From NCBI GenBank assembly GCA_020052545.1, contig JAGVOV010000107.1:1-5580 (forward strand): 5,580 nucleotides of DNA, written 5' to 3'. Origin of the DNA: an archaeon (GTDB lineage Archaea > Nanobdellota > Nanobdellia > Woesearchaeales > JAGVOV01). The notes below the pieces were generated by a model. That model saw only the letters and a list, made by a program, of their open reading frames with translations, was not told the origin of the DNA and did not search any database. The position numbers and the translations under genes are program-made. Each line of letters begins with the position of its first letter. Position 1 is the stretch's first letter. Shown here one piece after another: positions 1 through 3,994 of this stretch.

Positions 1-108
1 CTTACAAAACCTAATCTCGCTTCGCTCCTGAGGTTTCTTACAAAACCTAATCTCGCTTCGCTCCTGAGGTTTCTTACAAAACCTAATCTCGCTTCGCTCG
101 TTGGTTTT
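1..108. repeat. Tandem 36-bp hairpin repeat array (three units, left end open)
   Basis: Three head-to-tail units occupy 1-36, 37-72 and 73-108. The first two are identical and the third diverges over its last ten bases. There is no unique spacer, so this is not a CRISPR array. Each junction forms a tight hairpin: AGGTTT, six-base loop CTTACA, AAACCT (31-48 and 67-84). The hairpins are separated by an 18-base linker rich in CGCTTCGCT. The array ends about ten bases before the TATA box of the tRNA-Ser gene. Related units precede the tRNA-Glu promoter near 1147-1208. The role is unknown; terminator or insulator hairpins, or a dispersed repeat family, are possible. More units may lie to the left of the window. 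Confidence 0.85.
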
Positions 109-118
109 TTGCACAACA

Positions 119-126
119 TTTAAATA
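119..126 (+). promoter_or_regulatory. TATA box of the tRNA-Ser gene
   Basis: TTTAAATA is centred about 29 bases before the first base of the mature tRNA. It is followed by a pyrimidine-rich stretch (129-149). The tRNA-Glu promoter has the same arrangement and spacing, which supports both calls. Confidence 0.65.
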
Positions 127-181
127 ACCGCTTCTTTCTCTTTTCCTTTATGCCGCGGTGGCACAACCTGGTACTGCGCAA

Positions 182-209
182 ATTACTTCTTAATAGGGAG
201 TAAGCGTAA
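182..209 (+). other. tRNA-Ser intron 1, non-canonical, in the anticodon stem (29/30)
   Basis: This 28-base insertion separates the D arm from the rest of the anticodon stem. GCGC (176-179) can pair with GCGT (204-207), giving a four-pair central helix with bulges AAA (180-182) and AAG (208-210). An internal hairpin pairs TTACTTC (183-189) with 197-203. Cutting after the second base of each bulge joins CAA to GC and yields a stem with five Watson-Crick pairs. The exon flank GCGCAA is nearly repeated at the intron end as GCGTAA, so the boundary can slide by up to two bases without changing the product. The pre-tRNA helix uses two D-stem bases, and no good outer helix is seen, so this is a relaxed BHB. 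Confidence 0.75.
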
Positions 210-217
210 GCCTGGAA

Positions 218-242
218 TCACTTTCCAAGGAAGGTACCAAAG
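218..242 (+). other. tRNA-Ser intron 2, canonical position 37/38
   Basis: This 25-base intron sits directly after anticodon GGA and base 37. The BHB reading is: outer helix formed by the anticodon stem, 3' bulge AGA (241-243), central helix of TGG (213-215) with CCA (237-239) plus a C-A mismatch, 5' bulge AAT (216-218), and an inner hairpin pairing 220-225 with 230-235. Cutting after the second bulge base on each side leaves a normal seven-base anticodon loop. Confidence 0.75.
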
Positions 243-294
243 AGCTTGTTTCCGAAAGGATTTCTCGGTTCAAATCCGAGTCGCGGCGTATATA

Positions 295-312
295 GTGGGG
301 CTTTAGCCCCAC
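295..312 (+). terminator. Perfect hairpin just after tRNA-Ser
   Basis: GTGGGGC, loop TTTA, GCCCCAC forms seven uninterrupted pairs beginning seven bases after the tRNA end. No long T run follows, so termination is not certain; 3' processing or protection is an alternative. Confidence 0.45.
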
Positions 313-329
313 AAATACTTCTCCTTTAT

Positions 330-347
330 CAAATTTTGAGAAATTTG
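330..347. other. AT-rich hairpin between tRNA-Ser and the minus-strand membrane gene
   Basis: CAAATTT, loop TGAG, AAATTTG forms seven pairs between two converging genes. It could help end transcription from either side. It is 23 bases past the stop codon of the minus-strand gene, but no T run follows on that strand. Confidence 0.3.
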
Positions 348-369
348 GTGGTAATCAGGGCCGCGGCGT

Positions 370-600
370 TTATCTTTTCTCTATCTTCTCTCTGACATAG
401 CTCCAGTTCCAAAGGCCCCATAGGAATCCGGCAACAATGAACACTGCCTCATTAAGTATAAAGAAAAACCATTCAAATCTGAAGCCAAGCGCTATCTGTA
501 TGAGATAAAAAATGGTGCCGACACCAAGGCCCCATGTCAGCACGCCATAGACAAGGACATAACGCCACTTGGTAATGCTGCCTATCCTGAACTCTTTCAT
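370..600 (-). CDS. Small two-helix membrane protein, unknown function
   Basis: This 76-residue protein has two hydrophobic segments, about residues 14-37 and 44-65, both rich in Trp, Phe and Gly. Lys and Arg cluster at both ends, so the expected topology is a hairpin in the membrane with both termini inside. No family is recognised and no catalytic motif is seen. The start is supported by a TATA box on the minus strand (TTATAAAG, 629-622) centred about 25 bases before the ATG, which implies a leaderless mRNA. The gene diverges from the Nudix gene and its upstream region is shared with that promoter. Length, composition and promoter placement make it credible as a real gene, but the role cannot be inferred. 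Confidence 0.7.
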   Translation of the reverse strand: MKEFRIGSITKWRYVLVYGVLTWGLGVGTIFYLIQIALGFRFEWFFFILNEAVFIVAGFLWGLWNWSYVREKIEKR

Positions 601-621
601 GGTTCTTGCGCTTTAATATGG

Positions 622-651
622 CTTTATAATGCTTTCCAAAACTTTTTTATA
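622..651. promoter_or_regulatory. Divergent promoters of the membrane protein and Nudix genes
   Basis: The minus-strand box TTATAAAG (629-622) lies about 25 bases from the ATG at 600. The plus-strand box TTTTTTATA (643-651) lies about 27 bases before the ATG at 674. Both spacings match leaderless archaeal transcripts. The two boxes are only about 20 bases apart, so the genes may compete for, or share, transcription factors. Confidence 0.55.
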
Positions 652-673
652 CTACCTTCCAAAGGAAAGCCTT

Positions 674-1120
674 ATGGATGGGAAAATAACCATAAGGGTG
701 GCTGCCATTGTTGTGGATAAGAATAAGCTCCTTCTGGCCAAGCACCAGAAAGGCGGCCTCACCTACTTTGTGCTTCCAGGCGGAGAATTGGAGTACGGAG
801 AAGACGTGATGAAGGCTGCCGAGAGGGAAGTCAAGGAAGAGACAAACCTTGTAGTGAAGGCGGAGAAGATAGTCTGGATCGGTGAATTCATCCAGAAAGA
901 CAGGCATATTGTCGATGCGTTTGTGCTCTGCAAGAAGAAGTCAGGGAAGCTGATGCTCGGCTTCGATCCGGAAAGGACGAATGAGATAGTGCTGATAGAG
1001 GTCAAGTTTGTCGCTTTGTCGAAGCTAAGGTCTTTGAAGCTATACCCTCCAAAGATAAAGGAGCTTCTGATAAAGAGGAAGTTCCCTAACGAGATACAGT
1101 ATCTAGGCACTTATTCTTGA
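674..1120 (+). CDS. Nudix hydrolase
   Basis: This 148-residue protein has a single Nudix domain, a family that cleaves nucleoside diphosphates linked to another group (for example oxidised dNTPs, ADP-ribose or dinucleotides), normally in the cytoplasm and with Mg2+. The Nudix box spans residues 37-59: G37, E43, then R51-E52-V53-x-E55-E56. This matches Gx5Ex7REUxEExGU except that the final Gly is Asn58. The metal-binding REVKEE core is intact. The N terminus has the usual beta-strand start (ITIRVAAIVV). I chose the ATG at 674 over the in-frame ATG at 629. The earlier one overlaps the divergent TATA box and adds 15 residues before the domain, while 674 lies about 27 bases after a TATA box. The substrate cannot be told from the sequence. 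The length is normal for a single-domain Nudix protein. Confidence 0.9.
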   Translation: MDGKITIRVAAIVVDKNKLLLAKHQKGGLTYFVLPGGELEYGEDVMKAAEREVKEETNLVVKAEKIVWIGEFIQKDRHIVDAFVLCKKKSGKLMLGFDPERTNEIVLIEVKFVALSKLRSLKLYPPKIKELLIKRKFPNEIQYLGTYS

Positions 1121-1134
1121 GGAAACATCACTTC

Positions 1135-1148
1135 GCAGCCATAGCTGC
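1135..1148 (+). terminator. Possible terminator hairpin after the Nudix gene
   Basis: GCAGC, loop CATA, GCTGC begins 14 bases after the stop codon. A short T run follows at 1157-1161, inside the adjoining hairpin repeat. The repeat hairpins may act together with it in ending transcription before the tRNA promoter. Confidence 0.35.
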
Positions 1149-1208
1149 TCGTGAGGTTTTTAACAAAACCTTATGTCACTTCGTTCCTAAGGTTTCTTAC
1201 AAAACCTT
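1147..1208. repeat. Second copy of the 36-bp hairpin repeat
   Basis: This is a diverged relative of the array at 1-108, with one full unit (1160-1195) and parts of the neighbouring units. Two hairpins are 36 bases apart: AGGTTT-TTAACA-AAACCT (1154-1171) and AAGGTTT-CTTACA-AAACCTT (1189-1208). The second has one more pair than those in the first array, through matching changes on both arms. The 18-base linker also differs while keeping its length and its CACTTCGTTCC-like core. The last hairpin runs into the TATA box of the next tRNA gene. Confidence 0.75.
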
Positions 1209-1214
1209 TAAAAA
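1207..1214 (+). promoter_or_regulatory. TATA box before the tRNA-Glu region
   Basis: TTTAAAAA is followed by a pyrimidine-rich stretch, as at tRNA-Ser. Its centre is about 28.5 bases before 1239, the first base of the upstream copy of the tRNA 5' end. It is far from 1322, where the complete tRNA begins. Its first two bases overlap the 3' arm of a repeat hairpin. Confidence 0.6.
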
Positions 1215-1236
1215 CCAACAATTTTACCTCTCTCTT

Positions 1237-1319
1237 ATGCCCCGGTAGTGTAGCCACAGCAGATGGTTACGCTCATCTGGTACGCAAAGTGGGTTTCGCT
1301 GAAGCTCAAGCCCACGACG
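1237..1319 (+). other. Duplicated tRNA-Glu 5' end plus insert (83-base transcribed leader or intron)
   Basis: ATGCCCCGGTAGTGTAG occurs at 1237-1253 and again, identically, at 1320-1336, where the complete tRNA-Glu starts. The intervening bases form the hairpins CAGATG/CATCTG (1260-1279) and GTGGG/CCCAC (1289-1315), but hold no T arm or matching acceptor strand, so this is not a second whole tRNA. Promoter spacing fits transcription from about 1239. It may be an RNase P-removed leader left by a partial duplication, or an extra intron at tRNA position 9/10, since the CCGG in each copy (1242-1245 and 1325-1328) could form a four-pair helix with TAG bulges on both sides. Either route yields the same mature tRNA. 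Confidence 0.55.
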
Positions 1320-1321
1320 AT

Positions 1322-1440
1322 GCCCCGGTAGTGTAGTCCGGCCAATCACTCTGCCCTCTCAAGGCAGCGCAAAACCAGTTTTGCTGGTCTTTCCGCTTCG
1401 CAGAAAGGCAGAAACCCGGGTTCAAATCCCGGCCAGGGCA
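1322..1440 (+). tRNA. tRNA-Glu(CTC) with one intron
   Basis: The acceptor GCCCCGG (1322-1328) pairs with CCAGGGC (1433-1439), leaving one C-A mismatch at pair 5:68; the discriminator is A1440. The D arm contains GTGTAGTCCGGCCAATCAC (1331-1349), which resembles archaeal tRNA-Glu. The anticodon stem CTGCC (1351-1355) leads into loop CTCTCAA with anticodon CTC at 1358-1360. The T arm is CCGGG-TTCAAAT-CCCGG (1416-1432). A 44-base intron must be removed, giving a 75-nt mature tRNA with a four-base variable loop. No CCA is encoded. The acceptor mismatch is odd because every other helix is intact. Confidence 0.88.
1362..1405 (+). other. tRNA-Glu intron, canonical position 37/38 preferred
   Basis: AAGGCAG occurs at 1361-1367 and again at 1405-1411, exactly 44 bases apart, so the intron can be drawn anywhere from the anticodon loop to the variable loop with the same product. 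The 37/38 reading gives a 3-4-3 geometry: 3' bulge AAA (1404-1406), 5' bulge CAA (1360-1362), and a weak central helix CTCT (1356-1359) with GCAG (1400-1403) that contains a C-C mismatch and a U-G pair. The intron body folds into a long hairpin: 1366-1369 with 1394-1397, 1371-1373 with 1390-1392, and 1374-1378 with 1384-1388, loop TTTTG. Confidence 0.7.
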
Positions 1441-1451
1441 TTTTACTTTTT
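1441..1451 (+). terminator. T-rich terminator after tRNA-Glu
   Basis: TTTTACTTTTT follows the last tRNA base directly. T-rich tracts are the usual intrinsic terminators in archaea. Confidence 0.5.
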
Positions 1452-1511
1452 AGGTTTATGGCATCGCTCATAATTCATAAAGTATTAAAATGAAGCTTTC
1501 TTTTTGTATAC

Positions 1512-1520
1512 TTAATATAA
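1512..1520 (+). promoter_or_regulatory. TATA box of the zinc finger-cupredoxin gene
   Basis: TTAATATAA is centred 24 bases before the ATG at 1540, which fits a leaderless or nearly leaderless mRNA. A GGGG at 1531-1534 could be a weak ribosome binding site if the leader is longer. Confidence 0.5.
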
Positions 1521-1539
1521 GTTTTAGTGTGGGGAACAA

Positions 1540-2082
1540 ATGGGTGCTAAGATAAGATGCGAGATTTGTGACAAAGAATTTATGAGCCAGGAGGCCATTG
1601 ATTCTCACAATAAGGCCAAGCATAATATGGCTAAAAAATCAAAGAGCCGTTTTCCGACAAAAACCGTAGCAATCATAGCCGTCGTGCTGATTGCCATAGT
1701 TGGCGTCGTGGCGCTCAGCATCTCAGGGAATAAATCCCCTAATATCAACAGTAATGTGATCAATACGCCCGTCCAGGAGCCAGTGGCTCAAGCGCCAGTC
1801 AGTTCTCAAGCGCCAGATAATGCCCAGACTGCCAAGCTGAGCGTCTCAGGCTCAAATTACATACTTCAGCCTTCGACATTCAAGAAAGGCGTGCCTGTGA
1901 AGATAATTGCGGATATCGGCAGGATGCCAGGATGCTCGAAAGTAGTCACTATCCCCGCATTCAACGTGTTCAAATCAGTAAGCGACACAGACAACATCAT
2001 AACGTTTACGCCGACAAAAACTGGAACTTTCAAGATGGTATGCACGATGAATATGTACACGACAACATTTACGGTAGAATGA
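1540..2082 (+). CDS. Membrane-anchored protein: C2H2 zinc finger, one TM helix, cupredoxin-like domain
   Basis: This is a 180-residue protein in three parts. Residues 7-28 form a classical C2H2 zinc finger (C7, C10, H23, H28; C-x2-C-x12-H-x4-H). A basic stretch (31-41) precedes one transmembrane helix (about 42-62). A Pro/Gln/Asn/Ser-rich linker (about 63-97) follows, then a cupredoxin-like beta domain (about 98-180). The basic residues before the helix predict the finger inside the cell and the cupredoxin outside. Candidate metal ligands are C132 (in MPGCSKVV) and C168, M170 and M172 (in CTMNM). In related membrane-anchored cupredoxin-like domains a similar GC...CxMxM pattern suggests copper binding, but no full blue-copper His set is present, so bound copper would more likely be Cu(I). 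The role is unknown; metal handling, redox or signalling across the membrane are possible. The gene stands alone and converges on the next gene. Confidence 0.82.
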   Translation: MGAKIRCEICDKEFMSQEAIDSHNKAKHNMAKKSKSRFPTKTVAIIAVVLIAIVGVVALSISGNKSPNINSNVINTPVQEPVAQAPVSSQAPDNAQTAKLSVSGSNYILQPSTFKKGVPVKIIADIGRMPGCSKVVTIPAFNVFKSVSDTDNIITFTPTKTGTFKMVCTMNMYTTTFTVE

Positions 2083-2108
2083 TTACCTTCCAATTTGTTT
2101 GACAGGTC

Positions 2109-3947
2109 TTATTTTCCAAAGTAAGCTGCATTTATGCCGGCCAGCCTATGCTCATGCTGGCCAAGCTGCTCTGATATACCTGCCTGCTCCTCCTGCCTGA
2201 ATGTTCCAATATTTTTTTTATAGAAATCTATGCTTGACAATAATCCTATCAATATTTTCCCTGAACTTTTCTTGACGGCTTCGGCGTTCTCTCTGAATTG
2301 GTGTGTTGATAAATCCTTTTCAAGCTTTTCAACATTTATCCTCAATTCCTCAATGTGGGTGTTTGGCGCGCTGGCTAATTCCGGAAATGGAGCTTCGCCA
2401 TTGAAGTGTCGCACCATCTCTAATAAAGTATAATTTCTTTTGAAATATGCTGCGCTTGGTCCTGCACAGACCAATGCATCTGTTGTCTTAGCAAATGGGT
2501 CGCCCTGCAGCCCATATGCCCTCTTCGCATCCCATATAAGGCCGCCGCAAAGGCAATGGGGCGCCAGTATCTTAGCCCTTAGATAATCTTTCATCTCACC
2601 TTCAGGAAGGCCCTTTAAACCTTCCAGCCTTTCACTGACTTTTCTCCTGTCGGCGCTGCATAAGCCGTCTTCACCAAGCCTTAGGTAACCATAAGTGCAT
2701 TTATAACCAGGATCGCCTTCAGCAATCTTCCTGTTGTGCATGATGTCCCCTAAAGTGTTCTTCACCCTCCAGAAATCAATGCCAAGCGGGGAGTCATCGC
2801 TCAATTCAATGTCTTCAGTCTTCGCTTTTATCAGCACTTCTCTTGTGTTCTCTGATAATATTGTCACAGAAGGGACAAACAGGAAAGGGGTGGCCATGCC
2901 AACCATTTCAATACCTCTGTCTAAAAACCATTTTTTCTCATGATGGGTTTTTATACCCCCTTGATATGTTATCAATGGAGGAGGAAGCTCCAGTAATGGC
3001 ATCGACAACGCGCTCCTGTATGCATCAAGCTGTTCAGCGTGTATCTTTTCCCTGTTTGCCATTATCTCTTCAACTATGGGCCCTGCCAATTGCCCGCTCG
3101 GGCTGCCGAAAGCATGTCCGCCGCAATTCAGTCCTGATTCTATCCTGTATTCAGAGACCCAAACGCCTTTGCTGGCCAGCAGCTTGCTCTGAACCCTCAT
3201 AGACTTATAATCTGATATCTTAAGAATAACTTTTTTCTTCATCTTGCCGCTGTCATCTGGCAGAAAGTCCGGGAACTCCCTTATATAAGTGAACAGGGGC
3301 GGATTCATCCCGGCAGACAAGACTAAAGAAGATTCAAGCTTGCTGTTTGCAAAACCCCTCAAAGCAGCCATCGCCTCATTTAAGTCCTGAGAATCATCGC
3401 GCGCGAATGGCCTGTCCAGTTTCGTCATGATGTTGACATCAATCCTTCCTTTTGTCAGGCTGTCTTTCAGCATGCTTTCCAAGTCCGGGCTCTTAGTCTT
3501 CATGAATGATTCATACAATCCCCTGACTGGGTGCGTGGGAGAAAGCAGCTGGAATGCCAGATGGAGATCATTGAAGCCTCCATCCAGCGGCATGGTTCTC
3601 AACGCAGCCATCTGCCCTTCTACGATATCATCCACAAGATTGAGATACCTTGTTATGCGCCTTGCGCGATAATCCTCTTCTCCAATGTCTATTGGCTCAT
3701 ATTCAATATCAAAAATCTCAGAGTGATGCTTATACATCATCTCGATGACTTGGTCATGGACTATCGACATCACAGAATTGATACCAAACCTGGCAACCTT
3801 CGTTGCCGTGTCCAGGGTGTACACTATTCCCATGACGGGGATATGCCAGTCGTGCGATACCTTTAAAGTCATATCATTACCTTGAACCACAGGTAAATAA
3901 TTATGTGTTATAAACATTTGGGTAAAATGTTTAAGCCATTCATCCAT
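2109..3947 (-). CDS. Conserved-looking 612-residue protein with a cysteine-rich region, unknown function
   Basis: I do not assign this protein. From the ATG at 3947 it is 612 residues, with no signal peptide or membrane helix. Its opening (PVMGIVYTLDTATKVARFG, about residues 37-55) and the motif GLNCGGHAFG (C275) look like glycine-rich binding loops. A later segment reads LSDDSPLGIDF (about 382-392). Five more cysteines follow: C417, C430, the pair C465-x-C467 in HCLCGGL, and C494 in VCAGPS. These could hold an iron-sulfur cluster or zinc. The last 80 residues are helical and charged, probably coiled-coil. I recall similar uncharacterised proteins of about 600 residues in bacteria, and faint likeness to flavin TIM-barrel enzymes, but neither is firm. 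The reading frame can be extended to a GTG at 3989. I prefer 3947 because the extra codons are encoded by the promoter element shared with another gene. The gene is divergent from the fusion enzyme. Confidence 0.8.
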   Translation of the reverse strand: MDEWLKHFTQMFITHNYLPVVQGNDMTLKVSHDWHIPVMGIVYTLDTATKVARFGINSVMSIVHDQVIEMMYKHHSEIFDIEYEPIDIGEEDYRARRITRYLNLVDDIVEGQMAALRTMPLDGGFNDLHLAFQLLSPTHPVRGLYESFMKTKSPDLESMLKDSLTKGRIDVNIMTKLDRPFARDDSQDLNEAMAALRGFANSKLESSLVLSAGMNPPLFTYIREFPDFLPDDSGKMKKKVILKISDYKSMRVQSKLLASKGVWVSEYRIESGLNCGGHAFGSPSGQLAGPIVEEIMANREKIHAEQLDAYRSALSMPLLELPPPLITYQGGIKTHHEKKWFLDRGIEMVGMATPFLFVPSVTILSENTREVLIKAKTEDIELSDDSPLGIDFWRVKNTLGDIMHNRKIAEGDPGYKCTYGYLRLGEDGLCSADRRKVSERLEGLKGLPEGEMKDYLRAKILAPHCLCGGLIWDAKRAYGLQGDPFAKTTDALVCAGPSAAYFKRNYTLLEMVRHFNGEAPFPELASAPNTHIEELRINVEKLEKDLSTHQFRENAEAVKKSSGKILIGLLSSIDFYKKNIGTFRQEEQAGISEQLGQHEHRLAGINAAYFGK

Positions 3948-3960
3948 GATGATCTGTCGA

Positions 3961-3979
3961 AAATCTTTTAAGCTGAGCG
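3961..3979 (+). promoter_or_regulatory. Promoter of the MTAP-APRT gene (copy 1 of a duplicated element)
   Basis: AAATCTTTTAAGCTGAGCG contains a TATA-like TTTTAA (3966-3971) centred about 26.5 bases before the ATG at 3995, so the mRNA should be leaderless. The same 19 bases occur at 5265-5283 with identical spacing to the next gene. The box may also serve the divergent minus-strand gene, but it is only about 21 bases from that gene's likely ATG, which is rather close. Confidence 0.65.
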
Positions 3980-3994
3980 ATCTTTCCACTTATT

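Larger units (their letters stand above)
152..288 (+). tRNA. tRNA-Ser(GGA) with two introns
   Basis: The acceptor stem is GCCGCGG (152-158) paired with TCGCGGC (281-287), with discriminator G288, which is typical of serine tRNAs. The T arm is CTCGG-TTCAAAT-CCGAG (264-280). A class II variable arm has a TCC-GAAA-GGA stem-loop (251-260). The D stem is the short three-pair type usual in class II tRNAs (GCA 161-163 with TGC 175-177). The gene folds only if two segments, about 182-209 and 218-242, are removed. The anticodon stem then becomes a perfect CAAGC/GCTTG with loop CTGGAAA, which places anticodon GGA at 214-216. The mature length is 84 nt, normal for tRNA-Ser. No CCA is encoded. Exact intron ends are inferred from BHB geometry, and a shift of a base or two gives the same product for the first intron. 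Confidence 0.9.

Noticed and set aside
1..108. A possible CRISPR array.
   Set aside because: Units abut with no unique spacers and are themselves tandem copies; no cas-like gene is nearby.
282..369. CGCGGCGT at the 3' end of tRNA-Ser (282-289) is repeated at 362-369, as might be left by integration into a tRNA gene.
   Set aside because: The match is only eight bases, with no integrase or larger repeat; the bases between hold just two hairpins. Likely chance.
629..673. Earlier in-frame ATG for the Nudix gene.
   Set aside because: It overlaps the divergent TATA box, leaves the good plus-strand TATA box inside the gene and adds residues before the conserved domain start.
1239..1321. A separate complete tRNA gene upstream of tRNA-Glu.
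   Set aside because: Only the first 15 bases match a tRNA; there is no T arm and no strand to complete the acceptor stem.
1151..1336. A 61-codon plus-strand open frame.
   Set aside because: It runs through the hairpin repeat, the tRNA promoter and the duplicated tRNA 5' end; no coding character.
2139..2162. Seven-pair inverted repeat GGCCAGC/GCTGGCC.
   Set aside because: It lies inside the 3' coding end of the minus-strand gene and has no T run; may be chance, though it could slow read-through from the converging gene.
2843..3202. A 119-codon plus-strand open frame opposite the long minus-strand gene, and similar frames elsewhere.
   Set aside because: Antisense shadows of real genes, with no promoter, no start context and irregular composition.
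3948..3989. N-terminal extension of the minus-strand 612-residue protein to a GTG start at 3989.
   Set aside because: The extra codons overlap the 19-base promoter element that recurs before another gene, and transcription would have to start within the neighbouring gene.
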